Source: Callaeas wilsoni
Taxonomy: Eukaryota; Chordata; Aves; Passeriformes; Callaeidae
Reading direction: 5' to 3'
DNA length: 64,000 bases
Assembly: GCA_013398955.1 (NCBI GenBank)
Contig: VWPU01019009.1
Coordinates: forward strand, 62,001-126,000
Shown: positions 36,324 to 49,978 of the stretch, piece by piece
Position numbering within the stretch: the stretch's first letter is position 1
Layout of the letters: every line of letters starts with the position of its first letter
Notes under the pieces: model-generated
Told to the model about the DNA's origin: nothing
Database searches by the model: none
Seen by the model: only the letters and a program-made list of their open reading frames with translations
Translations under genes and position numbers: made by a program

Positions 36324-36925
36324 TGTGCTGGTTTTGGCTGGGGTAGAGTTAATTTTCTTCACAGTAGCTGGTATGGGCTGTGTTTTGGATTTGTGCTGAG
36401 AAGTGCTGATAACACAGAGATGTTTTAGTTCCTGCTGAGCAGTGCTGACACAGAGCCAAGGCCTTTTCTGCTTCTCACACCACCACACCAACAAGTAGGC
36501 TGGGAGCACACAAAATGTAGGGAGGGGACACCACTGACCAAAGGGATATTCCATAACATTTGGCATCGTGCTCAACAATAATGTAGGTGGAGGGACTGCC
36601 CTTTGATGACTGGCGAGGCATCATTTGATTGGTGGTGAGGAATTGTTTCAATTTTTCTCTCTTGTCTTTCTTGGGCTTTGCTTTTCTATCTCTTTGTTAT
36701 CCTCCCACTCTGCCCTGCTGCCCCCCCCCCATTTATTAATTATTGTTGTTATTCTTAATTATAATTACAATTATTTTTATTTTAATTATTAGACTGGTTT
36801 TATATCAACCCACAAGTTTTCTCAATTTCATCCTTCCTATTTCTTCCCCCATCTGGCCAGGGAAGGGGAGATGGGTGTGAGTGACTGTGTGGTGCTTAGC
36901 TTCTAGCTGGGGTTAAACCACAACA
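36324..36925. mobile_element. solo ERV LTR (ERVL-type, common avian family)
   Basis: A 602-base unit begins TGTGCTGGTTTTGGCTGG and ends AACCACAACA, so it has the TG...CA termini of an LTR. It contains a C10 run (36721-36730) next to an AT-rich (TTATTAATTATTG-type) segment, features I recall from an abundant LTR family in neoavian genomes. There is no internal retroviral sequence on either side. I did not find a clean 5-base target-site duplication (gcacc and gtatc flank it). Transcriptional orientation is not assigned. Confidence 0.7.
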
Positions 36926-37004
36926 GTATCACACCGTGGATTTTAATTGGTGAGAAAAGCCACTGCTAAGAACAGCCCTGAAGAGCAGAGCCATTGTTGT
37001 CTTT

Positions 37005-37085
37005 TGAAGGCCACTGAAGCTGGCCCTGCTCTGAGCTGGATGTTGGACCAGATGATGTCCAGAGGTGCCTTCTGACTTAAATCTG
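37005..37085 (+). mobile_element. short CR1 3' fragment
   Basis: The phrase gagctggatgttggacca followed by gatgatgtccagaggtgcc matches the conserved stretch just before the CR1 3' terminus. The terminal octamers are missing or diverged. It is on the + strand, opposite to the two CR1 copies that bracket this region. Confidence 0.65.
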
Positions 37086-37916
37086 CTTAAGAAGGACTGC
37101 TTGCTGCAGTGAGAGGGTCAGCCTTACTACCTGTCAGCAGAAGACTTTGAGGCTTTGGTAACCCTGTAACTCCATAATGTGGCCACGTCACTGCTACAGA
37201 CAGGCCATTACTTGTGCAGTGAGTTTGCATAGCCTTGGGACTGAGCCTTGTCATGTCATTCTCATCTGCCTGTAGCTTTATTTTACTTAGTTTGGCTGTA
37301 GCAGCAATTTTTCTAACTAACCTGGTATCTACAGATAATTTATTTGTTTATCATTGCATGGTATAATCTCAGTTTTATATTGGTAGCCATAATAAGCAGT
37401 TGTGTCTTGTAGAATAAAATATTTACAACTCTAATACAATGATGGAGAGAAACACAGGTCTGATACAATAGCAGAGGCCCTGAGAAGCAGAGACACAGAG
37501 GGTGGCATAGAGAAAGACAGATGTGGGATTAAAAAGTATAGACCTGCACTAAACTGGATTTAGGGAAAGCAGAACAAAGAAACAGTAACTCACCTATGTA
37601 GAAGGCATCATATATATTAAATTCTGATGTAATGTGATAGTATAGACCAAAGAAGAAAAAGAAAAATGTGTAAGTATGTTAGCAAACTAACAAAAGTACC
37701 TCAGGTGGATCCCAGAGGGAGGAAGAAGAAACCAATTGCATCAATACAATCTTCCTCCCAAACAGACACTTCAGAGGCTAATGACTTACCGTGTTACCCT
37801 CTCTAGTAGCCCAGAGCTGCTGACTTCAGGACTCAAAAGTGCAGTGCAAGGCTGACCATTACCCTGAGAAAAAGCATATCTACTGAGAACTGCATGTGTT
37901 ATGATTTCAGTTTTAT
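37086..37916. other. intergenic, nothing recognised
   Basis: The sequence is AT-rich between two CR1 fragments. No gene, RNA or repeat is evident. Confidence 0.6.
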
Positions 37917-38205
37917 TACAGAATCACAGAAACAATAAAGTTGGAAAAGACCTTTGAGATCATCAAATCCAACCCATGACCCAACACCACCTTGTCAACC
38001 AGTTCATGGCACTGAGTGCCACATCCAGTCTTCCCTTAAGCACCTGCAGGGATGGTGACTCCATCACTTCCCTGGGCAGCCCATTCCAATGCCCAGTCAC
38101 CTTTCTGTGAAGAACTTCCTAATGTCCAACCTAAACCTCCCCTGGTGCAGCTTTAGACTGTGTCCTCTTGTCCTACTGCTGGTTGCCTGACAGAAGAGAT
38201 GGACC
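37917..38205 (-). mobile_element. CR1 LINE, 5'-truncated 3' end
   Basis: The complement of a CR1 3' end is clear: tacagaatcacagaaac at the terminus, then gttggaaaagacctttgaga, the ggcagcccattccaatgccc segment, and tgtcctcttgtcctactgct at the right end. It is a different subfamily from the copy at 35.1 kb, judging by wording around the terminus. The coding frame is broken. Confidence 0.88.
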
Positions 38206-41200
38206 ACATTACTATAATTGAGATTTTGTCTAAAAGAATTATCATTTTATTTCAGTAACAATTAGATCTAGACTATTAGCAATTCTAGGATTAGATTGAT
38301 ACATTTTTCATGATACTAACAATTTTTGGATTTACTTATATAAGGTATGGTTCCTCTGTGTCCATGAACAATATTATGAGTGTAACAGACTTATCAGGTC
38401 AGTTCAACTTTCTAATTGCTTAAGATCTTTAAAGGAATTCCTGAATCAGTGAAGATTTCCTTACTACATAGTGTCAGCAAAATTACTTCAAAGCTTCAAA
38501 ATCTTTTAAAAAAAATTTAAATACATCTACTAGTTATTGTGCTCACTTCTCTGATGGCTGTGAGTTCCACCATGAGCAAAAAATCCAGAAAATTAATTAC
38601 ATTTTCTATTTTGCACTCAGTCTATTTATTTGATTAAACACTTCTTTTTCTGCATAGAAATTTACTAAAAACAGCAAAAAAAAAGAGGCATTGCAAATGT
38701 CCATATCTACCACAGGTGAATTCAAACCTTCAGAAGGGCATGAATCACCCCTGTTTTCTATGGAAGCATAGGTGGGGGTCAGGACTGCTCTGTGCAAGGG
38801 CAATCAGTGCATCAGGAGAGCCCTAAGAGGCAGATCAGATTGTCAAACTTTGGGACAGGAAGTAGAAGTGTGAGGGATGACCCAAGGAAATACACAGTAA
38901 GACAGCACTTGGAAGCAATGCAGAGGATGGATAATCAAGCCTCCTGACAATGTTTAATGCCCTTTTCACTGGATAACAATACCCCCTTTCCAAACCAAAG
39001 CTAATATTTTTCCGGGCCTGCTGAATCTCCCTGGGTTGTGTAGGATATCCCTCCCAATCACCCTCTCTGTATCCCTGTACCCCAGCACCCGAGACTTTCT
39101 CTCCTCATGGTTTTCCCTTGTCAGAGCTGAACATGATTTGGCAACATAGCACCAGGGAGATTATTTCTTCCCTTACGGAGTTGCTTGACAGCACAAAACA
39201 AGCTCTGAAGGAATACGGAGTCCTTCTGCAGGGACCACATAAAATCCCTCTTGGCAGTTACCTCAGTAACTGTCACGCGTATGTCAGCACACCTCAACTC
39301 AGTGCCATCAGAAGGATGCTCATCTGGCAGTACTGGACTGAGGCTCTCATCCTATTTTAAATTTTATGTTGTTCTGTAACACATCTACATATCCAGAACT
39401 GTTATCTTGGCATTCACAGTGATGGCGCTGACAAGACTCCTGCACCGAGGAGTCTGGGATATCAGAAGGATGTGACAACCACACCTGTGACACCTGCCCA
39501 CACATAGGAATAAGTGTGTAATAAAACAGTGCTTTTGCTTTATGATGATCAGTGTGTGGGGACTCTGGTTGGCTCCAGTGAGGTTTAATATAATTAGATT
39601 AAACAATGGTAAAAGCCCACTAAGGCTGGAAGATCAAAGCCCAAAACCTTGCTTAGGAGGTGTCTAATAAGTTAGCAAAAGGCCTAAATGTCTTTGATCT
39701 AGCTCTTTGGCATACATCATGTAGCAACACTTTCACTACCTGACCACATACTACTTTTCAAGAGGCTTTCTGCTCCATTCAAAGCAAAGCTGATTCTTTT
39801 CAAGACTGATATCGCACAACACTAGTGGAGAGAGGGTGTGAAAGGCAGGATGTGAGGGAGGACATCATCTGACATCCAGGGTGCTTATTTCAGCTGTAAA
39901 AGCAACAGAGGTGAGATTTTGAAATCCAAACATCTCCAGACACAGAAAGAATTACTGTTCTTCTTTTATAATGCATGTTCATAAATAAAATAAGGTTATT
40001 GACAAATGAGTTCTAAGCCTATAAGATTTAAGAGAGGTGAATTTTTAAATTGGCAGAATTTTTAAATGGCAGACAGCCATTCATTTTGCTACATTCAAAT
40101 TCATGTAAACATGTAGCTGTTGCTGGAACTCAGCATTCATTCTCCCTCTTGACTATATACAAATAAATCAATCCAAATCTTGTACCAGACTTCATTGATG
40201 CCTCTTGGCCTGAATTTGGTTTAGTAAATGAAGGGATCTGGAAAAAAAAACAACCCTTTTTGTACCAAACTCGTAGGAAAAGGTAAATATCTGAAAGGAG
40301 CATCCAAGCGCAGACGAACTGAGATACCTTATCTCCAGTTGTGAAATCCCTGAAAAACCAGTCCAGCTTTTTACGATTATTATGAAGTTCTTTATGTAAT
40401 GATAGAGAAGCACTATGTGCAGCAACCAATTGTTATGGTTATTTGCTTTCTGGAATTTTGTTTTGGGGTGAGGTTGACCTGGTTAGAAGCAAAACAAGGA
40501 GAACTACTGCATTTGATTTATAACCCTTCACATTGCAGGTGTGGGAGAGCTGGGAGCAGTCACATGCAGCTTCATTACCCAGCACTGTAAAGCAGCTAGA
40601 CTTAACAAATTAAAAGAAAAAGCCTGGTTTTCAAAGCAGTCTGCTCAATTTTATTTTTTTTTTTCTGAAATGTAAGAAATTGAGAAGGCCTTTAGGTAAC
40701 TTCATAAGGACTGCATGAGTAGCACTGATTATATGTCCCTGGAGAGACCAAGAAAACAGGAAAGGGAGCCAGCCAAGAGGCATATTTAAGAGAAGGTTCT
40801 CAAACTTTCTTATTACCTTTGGGATGGTTTCCAAATTCTAAAGCTAAGAAAGAAAAACCTGGACTTAGCAAAATAAATAATCTGCACTGTACAATACGTG
40901 GCGTCCCAGGATGATTTGTGACATTTAGTAATACCGTATGTCATGAACAACACTGAGGGAATAATCCACAGAAATACAGCTGCTTGAAAATCACTTCCAA
41001 GACCACTTCTAAATGAACAATTAAATCAAAATTTTGCCCATTTTATAAGCACTGTAACACAAAAAATAGACTTTTCTGTTCACGAAAGAGCTATTGCAAA
41101 AGGGAAATCTCAAAAATGTTCTTACTGAATATTACTTGGAAGGGATCACTTTGATATTTTTCATAATTTGTTATTTTAATTTTAGGATGGTTGTGACTAG

Positions 41201-43308
41201 GAGAAATTAATCCCATTATATCATTCTTTATCATTAATTAGACTTAGAGTGGTCTTACTGTCACAAATATGCAAGAAAAGCAAGTTTAGTATTTTACTTC
41301 CTCCAAATGGCCATATACAGATGGTTCTTATAATTATTTTCTCACAGATAGCCTCATTATACCCAGTTTAAACCCGATCTACAAGGAAAGGAAAGACATT
41401 TACATTATTCAAGAGAGTTCAGATGTATTTACATCTTTCTGCACAGCACTGGTCATGTGTGTGGGGCACTATCCATAAATAGGAATGGGGAAAAATGGAT
41501 TTTATCATATATTCTCCACTATTTGTAATATTTTTGAGAGACTTAGTGGAGAAAAGATTTTTCTTTGTATTGGAAATTTCCTTTGACAAAAAACTTTAAA
41601 ATTATTTTAACCGTCTCATGTCTAGCAAAAGCAAAATCAGTATTTATTTGCCACAAATCTGTAGCTTTATCACGTATCCTTTTATTAATAACACTTCAGG
41701 AGAAACTGTTCTCTGTGGTACCTGAGCCATGTGCAGGATTTAAATACCTGTAATTAATCTCCTACCAAGAAAGGTGATGTAATTAAAAGCATTTATAGAC
41801 TATGGTTAAAGGAGTAATGGACTTTCAAAAAGCTAATTTTGCAAGTAGAATAAAAGAAGAAACAGAAATTTGCTTCCAATTAAGATTTTAAATCTTTATA
41901 ATAAGCTTGAGCTACACTTCAGCCAAGTTTGAGTGACTGTTACTATGAGGGAAGGACGATGTCCATGGTGAACTGAGGAACAACCTGCTGGTTTCTGGCT
42001 CTTTCCATGCCATGATTTACTTTCCAGCACAGGTTCCATGCTTGCTGCTACTGTGCACTATTTACATCACCATGTATGCAATATGATTAACATGCCAGCA
42101 GAGCAACTGCAATAAACCCGGATAATCCTTGCCTTCACACTTTTAAATTCATTGTGGATAATCACTACATACACTCCAGCATTATCTCAGATCAAATTTT
42201 CATTAATTTTTATCATACCTCTCATCAATTATATCCCTGTTACAGATCAAATAGTGTCTTTTGCATGTGTATACTTCCTGGAGACTGTAGTAGAAAATAT
42301 GCAGGAGAAAAAAATGGCCCAGAGCCCAAGCAGGGACTCTTGTGAGTTTGTGTTTGTGCAAAAGAAATGCCCGGCCTCTTAAGGGAGGTCTTAAACACTA
42401 CCTAAATACAATACAGTGCAGCAAGTAAAAGGTACAGTGTATGAAGTCAGAATAAGATTTATTTGAAAATGATAATCTGATTATCTATGACATGTTCTCC
42501 CATTCTAATGCAGATTACATCTTTATTAACGTAGATATTTAAGGAAAAAACACATAATCCCATGTTCAGCCGTATTCTTACCAGATCACTACTGCACACA
42601 TTTGCAGTGACCAATACCTGGATCCTGCTCTCCCTAGAGCATTTTCTTTCTAGTGTGGCCCAGGGCCAGCACTGGTGCTTCCCTGCTGGTACATGGGTGC
42701 TTTCCATGGCACACATCCAAATGTAGTAAAGGTATCCTCCTCCGCTGTTTAAGCCCCACCACCCTTTGTCTGCTGATGAAGGACTTTTCGAGGACAGTAT
42801 GAATGCCAAGCAGTCAGCCTTTCAAGAAACTACATTGGCTTCCATTGCTGCCAGTTAAGAAATTAATGCTTAATATGGTGTTAGAATAGTGGTAGACCAT
42901 GGTCCACATGCTGACGTGGCTTGATGGAATCATGAACCACCCCACAGCTGGAGATGTGTATCTGCATATGTGTATGTGGCAGAATAATATTTTGCACACA
43001 AAAGAAGGATTTTCCCAAACTTACTTTAAGCATCCTCCCTACTCTGACTATAAAATTTTCCAGTGTATTTAAAGAAATGAAAATCTCCTCTCCAGGCTGA
43101 AGACTACAAAATATTTGACAGAGAAATCCTGCTATGGTGTGCAGAGAAGCAGAACCTCAGAGGGACTCTGAGGAGGTGGGCTTTGTGCCATTCACAATTG
43201 TGAAAATTGTTTAGAGTCCATTTCTGACAAAGAGCCTGCAACTTTTGTTTTGCAATTAAAAGCTCTGCAAAGGCTTTACACTTCCATTTTGAAGTAAAAT
43301 ATGGCCCA
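38206..43308. other. intergenic region, no recognisable gene
   Basis: About 5 kb of AT-rich sequence. Open frames (39118-39360, 40130-40429, 42459-42809 among others) lack recognised domains. No confident mobile element was seen. Confidence 0.65.
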
Positions 43309-43468
43309 GAGTTTGTGGACTCCCCGTCCCTGGAGATGTTCAACACTAGACTGGATCGGGCTCTGAGTAACCCGGTCTAGTGGAAGGTTCCCTGCCCATA
43401 GCAGGAGGGTTGGAGCTAGGTGATCTTTAAGGCCGCTTGCAACCCAACCCATTCTGTGATTCTATGAA
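43309..43468 (+). mobile_element. CR1 LINE 3' end, plus strand
   Basis: A 160-base 3' end carries the CR1 phrases ccctggagatgttcaac, gaaggttccctgcccatagcagg-like text and ggagctaggtgatctttaagg, and ends in the diagnostic attctgtgattctatgaaat. It is heavily 5'-truncated. Confidence 0.9.
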
Positions 43469-46400
43469 ATACCGGTTCCTCTTGTGCTTATCTGACAAGA
43501 TCTGAACTCTTGCAAACACAGGGGGTCCAGGAAAGTGGAGAGTTTCTTCTTAGCACATTGCATGCCAGGCACTATGCCAAAAGGCTATTCTGGCAGTATC
43601 ACCAGGGCTGGTGAAGAAAGACTTATGCCTCCCTCTTGGAACCTGCTCAGGGGAGACCCGGCCACCACCATCATGATGATAGAGTTCCCAGGAAAAACAG
43701 GAGGAAGTATTCTTTGTTAAAGATTAATTTGGCTTACTGGAGCTCTTTAACATTGAAATAAGAAAAGAGGCACAGAAGGGCCTTTGGTCTTTGCTCTTGA
43801 GCTAATAAGTAGGAATAATAACCTCTGGGAGAGCCATGCCCAAGTCTTTTCCACAGGTGTCCCCACGTCTTCTCAAGATAACTTTTACCCTCTGGAATTT
43901 TCCTGCCTCTCCCATTTTGTGGCCCCTCCTGCCAGCACTGGCTGCTGCCTCCCTCTCAGGCAGCCCCGGGCTCAGGTATGGGCGCCTTTGCAAGGCACTG
44001 CTCCCACTCCGCTGCTCCCTGCCCCTGCCTAAGGCAGGAAATTACCTGAGGACAGAGATTCCTGACTTGTGAGGCACATGCATGCTTGGGTGCCAGGAGG
44101 GTGGGGAAGCCACCCTCAGCACGTTAAGGGGTGTAGCACCCTGTGTCTGCCCTTCACCCCCACCCAGACCCGCTTACAGAGAGAACCTCCATTGAAGGTT
44201 CTTGGCGCCTTCCTAAAGGAACTTCATGCTGACCCCTGAAGATGGTGGTGGTACTTCCTCCACAATCAGCCCCTCTCTGGGTCACTTTTGAGAAGTTTCC
44301 CTTTGTTACATGGGGAAGGGCTGATGTGTGGATGTAGAGTCAGGACTGCACAAGTTTATGTATTTGTGAAGTTTTTTATTCCTTCTTAAACCATCTAAAG
44401 GAGGTTAGAAGCTTATAACTGAGGTTTGAAAAGGACAGGAGAAATACACATAAAAATGCTCATAGAAGTGTTTTATCAGAGCTTTATACAGAAGGATGCT
44501 TTAAAAAATCCTAATATTTACGAAATGAATGAGCATTTCCCCCCTCAGTATCTTGATTCATACCTGAAAGTCTGTTAGAAGGTAGTCTACAAACAGTATC
44601 TCATAATTGTTTCAGTTTTAGTGTAGAGTTTAAGTTACAGTAGAATAAATACCTAAGAAATATAAACATGCATGACCTGAGTCTAAGAAGAGGGAAAAAA
44701 CAGTGCTGTTCTTCTTTCTTGCAATGTTTTTCCTCCAGGGTGTATTTTTTCCCCTAGTACCTGATCAAAAAGGCTTCTTAATATTTTGGTGCTAAGTTAT
44801 GGCTCCCCCACCAGAGGACTGTTAGGCAGAAGACAACAAGGGAGTTTCTTTTCCCTCTTAATTGTTTCACCTTTTTTTTCAGCTGAATCGTAACTTGGCT
44901 GGCTGCATGATTTCAGTGTCAAAAGGAGGCGTCTGCAAGGCCCGTAGTGGCCATGGCTTAGTGGGATGGTTGTGGTGGCCTCACTTCTGCAACCTAAAGA
45001 GCTTTGTGAAAGCCAGGGGAAGCATGCCACGGCCTTGCCATCAGCCTGTCAGAGGAGTGTGGCAGTCCACATCATCCCACCTTCCAGCTAACCTAGAAAT
45101 ATTCTGTCCAGTCTTGCCTTATGCAAACCCACAATACACCCAGCACTGCAACTTGCTGCAGCACTCAGAGGAAGTATTAATTTAGCTCTCAGAAGTGAGG
45201 AACACTTGTGCTCTCAAGCCAGTGATATTCAGGCATGTCTCCAGAAATATATTTTACTTCTTAAGAAGGATATTCTGTAATACCAGGCTTTGAGATTTGC
45301 AAAGTGATAGTAGTACAGCCCAAATGAACAATTAAAATTTGGCAGACTACTTTTCACTTCCCATTTAGAATGACAAGAAAAATGTCAGAGTTTTATTTGA
45401 TTAACATTCACTATCTGTAGTGATCAAAGGACTATGTCTAAAAAATTAGCATTTTAGAAGGTCTTTGATAGTCAGCAATAAAATTCTCATACTTAGTCTG
45501 AAATCATTCCCATCTGCATTCTTTATTTGCATATAATTTATGAAGTATCATTAATGAAACCAAACAGATAGTAAGCACACCTAAAGCATCCATCCAACAC
45601 AAAATAGAGACTCCAGATAATTACGGTAACTACTATTATTTTACTTCTCTGCCCCTCCTGTAATTAGTGTTGTTTATAGTTGAAAAGGGAAAGAGTCAAA
45701 GACTTTTCAGAAGATATTTTTTTAGTCTCACCTTATTTCACAATATATTGTTTTAATCTCACCTTATGCTTTGTAGGTGCCTCCTGAGCAAATTAGGTTT
45801 GACTCCCCTCAATGGCAGTCTATGATTAACGGCTTCATTATGTAGTTCATGTCCAGGAAATGAAAATTTTTACTTCAGCCAGAGTTTTGCCTGCTAAAGG
45901 ACTTATTCCTACGTTATCAACAGAAATCAAAGAACATGACTTTTACAGCAGATACTTTTCTGCTTAAGGGAATATGATTATTTATTGACCACCAGTATTC
46001 TGCAGAAGTCAGGAAGCACAAAAGGTAAGGAATGATTAGTGTAGCAAGAGTTGGCTTGGGCTAATTTCCAACACCAAGACTATGGAGTATAGAACATCCT
46101 TTTATGAATATGACCTTTACAGCATATTGAATTAGCCTACTAATACCACAAGGAATGTTTTATTTGAGTTTATGCAGTCTTAAAGAAGACTGTTAAGGAC
46201 ATATCCATCATTTATTACTTCTGATGGACAATTGTATTTCAAAAAATCAAACTTTTAATAGAAAAAATTGTAGGTATTTCACACTTACACACACACACAC
46301 ATTAAAAAAGGTGTACGAAAAAAGTGCGAAGTTCATAGCTTTCAGATACGGACTGAATGTTTTCCATTTGGAGTTACAGACCAGTTTTCATCTGGGAATG

Positions 46401-49400
46401 ATAACATTTGCCCCTGTTCCCACCTCTCCTCTCATCCTGGCTGCCTGGGCATAAACACACGTCAATGCACCTGCAGGGATCGTGCTAAAGCAGCCACCTC
46501 CCTGAGCAGCCAGCTTGGCCAACGTCTGCTGCAGCAGAAAGCTGCATCCATGGAAAATCCACAGGAACTGAGCACTAAGGTCATGAGATGCCATGCCAGG
46601 AGGAGGTCACCGGCTATCTTTTTGATTTATGTGTCCTTTCAGTTGGAGCAAAGTTTCCTCTGGGACCACGAGAAGAGTGTATGCTGCCCGGTGCTCACGT
46701 GGCTCACCAAAACCTTGGGCTGCTCCTTCACCAGGGTCCGTGAGACCACAGTTACAGTCTGGTGCAAGTGGTGGCCCCTTCAACAGTGATTGAAGATGCT
46801 CACTGGAAGAGAGGAGTCTTCATGTTGCCAGGATCAAGGTAGTGCTCATCCTCATGACATTTCAAAACAGGTAAGGCCAACATTTCATCATAGTTAATGA
46901 TGTCTTGTCCTTCTCAGTGCTCAAAGTAACTGGTTTACAAAGAAGAGGAGAACTAAAGACAACAGATAACAGAGCACACACTTACACTGAGCAGCATTTG
47001 CCTGGGATGTGATAAGAGGTGATCACCTTCATGTGTCTAATAGGGACTACTTTCTAACTAATCAGTAATTAGCTGGCCAACATAACTAGAGTGTTTGGTG
47101 TTAGAAATTAATGGCATTGTTTCCTCTTACTGAACTTTGGAGCAGGGAGACGAAAAGCAGAACAACTGTGAACACCTTGTTGTTTTGAATGGTGTAAACT
47201 GCACAAGTGTATCAGAAGTGTATTCTTTCATTCACTGCACGACTGAAAGACTGGGCAACAGTACCTGTTGCAGACTCGAGTGTCCCACAGCAATAGTCTT
47301 AAGGAAAGAAATCTTCCCAGAGCCTCAGTCATCTATGAGACACAGATGGACAAAATTTTAAAATTGACATTGAAATCAAGACTCAAAAATATTGTGACAG
47401 CCTAAGCAAAACAGGTTTTCAGAAGTCAATTTTTCAAAGCAGCATATAGAAAGCATGAAAGCTGGCAGTCATTCAATGATTTGCAGGAACTTGACAGCAT
47501 CAGAGTAGACTGTCTTACAACTTGTCCATTCTTGTATTGGCAGAAGTGGATGTATTTCTTTTCTGAACTTAATAAATAATGATGTCAAAAGCAATACTTA
47601 AAATAAACTTTAAGCAATATTTAAATAAATCTCATGTTTGACAAATTGCTCATGCACAGAAATAAAGCAAAATAGTCCCACAATCACCTGATGCAGGACT
47701 GTAGCTGAAACTGACATTGCATCAGTAGTTGTTTTAGATTTAGATTAACTGCAAAGGATTTCTGCAAGCATTCTGCAGGTTCTGTGCAACACAGTGAGAC
47801 CCTGAAGTTTCAAGAAAATTAAGGACAAGTTACCTGCATGTTAGCTACCTACAGTAGTACACAGAATACGGAAAGACAGCAAAATGTGACTAGGAAAACA
47901 CATCCAATCTGTCCCTGTGGGATTACACCTGTCCCAGGCACATTTTGTCCATCAGTCATACCACACATGAGATGACAGGAGTTTGACTTATGCACTGAAA
48001 TGTTTACAAGTTAGATATCTGCCCCATGCAGTTTCACAGAAATGCTATGAACAGTGAGAACTTACTGTAATGTTATAGACAAGTTTGAACCTTCTTGGTA
48101 AAAGCTCTGCAGTCACTTCTGCTGAGGAAGTATTGCCTTTGCACTTAACAAGACATGTTGTTGATGAGCAATATAATGACATATTATATATTTCATTATA
48201 TGATATGAGCAGTATATGATACCAGAGCTGTCCCTTGAACTGCCAAACTGTCTGCAGCATTAATAGAAGTTTTGTGTATTGTAGTTCATGGTAAACATCC
48301 CTGGATTTTTCTTGAAACAGTAATAGAAGCTTTGTAAGCATTAGCATTTTAGGGTGTTTGACTTGTAATTCTAGAGTAAGAGGGAAAATTATAGCTGAGG
48401 AACTATTTTGGATGTTTCATGAAAAGTTTAAACTAGGCAGACTTCTCATTAAATCGAAGTTGTAGGTAAAGATGTACATTGCCAATGAGAAAGCTGAGAA
48501 TTTCTTCATCATTAAGGAGAAATTGACTCCTGCAAAGTGTGTACCACTAGTCCTCAGAAACCTGTTTCAAAGAAGAATTCAAGTTTAAGGACAATAATTT
48601 TTGAATAGTCACAACATTCCCACACAGAATTCCCAGAACTGGCTAGGCAGGTGAATCATACAGGGCAGACTGGTTTTTATTGATATTTAACTCAAACCTT
48701 TAAAGCCTCTTGTCAAAACTATCAATATCTCAGCATCGGACTGTGCTGTGGGTGATGATGTCACACCAAGTAGACAGTTGCCATCACTTAGAAGCTTACT
48801 GATCCACTTCTCCAAGTATATAAAATCAGGCTCTTGAAGATGCAGTGCTAAGAGAACCATCCACACATCATAAGGCAGGAGTACTGTAATCCTACTGGTC
48901 TCCAGTACCAAATATCAAAGTTGATTAATTCCGTAGTCATGAGAGATCATTTGGTCCATGTGTTTGCTAGCCTGACAGTGCAAACCCTTCTCTTTTCCTG
49001 GCTGAGGGCGTGCACCCTGAGCAGAACCCTCTGGGGTGCTGTGCGCTGCCAGCCCCAGGGAGCACCTTGTCCCTCTGGCAGCAGCTTCTAAGGCAAGAGA
49101 ATGAAGAGAGCACGAACAGTGCCTGACAAGAAACTGTGTGAGGGCATCAGCCCCTGCTGGTTAAGCCTGCTGCCATCAGTAGCTATGTGGGGATGATATG
49201 TATTAACCAGGTTTGTGTTAACTGAAGCACAGGATCTCTCCCAGGCTTTGTAGAAAATCCTTCTGATGAAAAAGAAAAGCCTTTTATGTCTCCAGCTCAC
49301 CAAATAGCCATCTCATTCTAAGCATCAGCACAGCTCTCCTAGAAATTCCTGCATTATTTTCCATGCTGAAAGAGCACATGTTGACTGGCAGCAGCTGAGA

Positions 49401-49864
49401 CATGCTAAAAGCTGTCCAAGAAGCATGAAAAGTGGCATCAGACTGTGTGAGCCTTCAATAATCCACTAATCTTTTTGAACACATTCTTTGGTTTAGGCAG
49501 ACTTTAGTTATTAGATTTGACACATATTTCACTTATTACAAAACTGATCATTATTGTGTAGCTGGCTAATCCTCAGTTTGAGGAAGGATTGATTTTTAAA
49601 CTCATATAAAAAGGCTGTCAACTTCAGCAAGGAGGCTCTATGTTTCTAAGCATATGATATATTTTGCTTTAACAGCATTATCAGAAATGATGCAAATGAT
49701 AGGTAGATTTACATAAAAGGGAAAATGTAAATACTGTGAGCACAAACCTGCTCACAGCCAATGATCAAAGTAGAAATGGGTTTGTTTCCCTGTGAAATAT
49801 TCACTCATGATCAGAGTTAGATGACAGGTCTGTTTTAGCAGGCATTTCTGTAAAGACAAAGGTG
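43469..49864. other. intergenic region, no recognisable gene
   Basis: Over 6 kb with open frames no longer than 107 codons and no recognised domain. An (AC)7 run lies at 46287-46301. A locally GC-richer part at about 43900-44200 and another at 46450-46760 are not dense enough in CpG to call islands. No confident transposon was seen. Confidence 0.65.
46287..46301. repeat. (AC)7 microsatellite
   Basis: A short perfect dinucleotide run. Confidence 0.9.
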
Positions 49865-49978
49865 GAATCATAGAATAATTTTGGTTGGAAAACACCCTAA
49901 AAATCATCAAATCCAACGATTAACCCAGCACTGCCAAGCTCACCATTAAGCCATGTGTCTAAGTACCATGTCTACATA
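49865..49978 (-). mobile_element. short CR1 3' fragment
   Basis: The fragment starts with the complement of the CR1 3' terminus (atcatagaataattttggttgg) and continues aacaccctaaaaatcatcaaatccaac-like into ccattaagccatgtgtctaa. Similarity fades after about 110 bases. It has no coding potential. Confidence 0.85.

Noticed and set aside
36324..36925. Claim of a full endogenous retrovirus between two LTRs
   Set aside because: Only single LTRs of different sequence were found at 24.0, 36.3 and 52.8 kb. No gag, pol or env translation is present between them.
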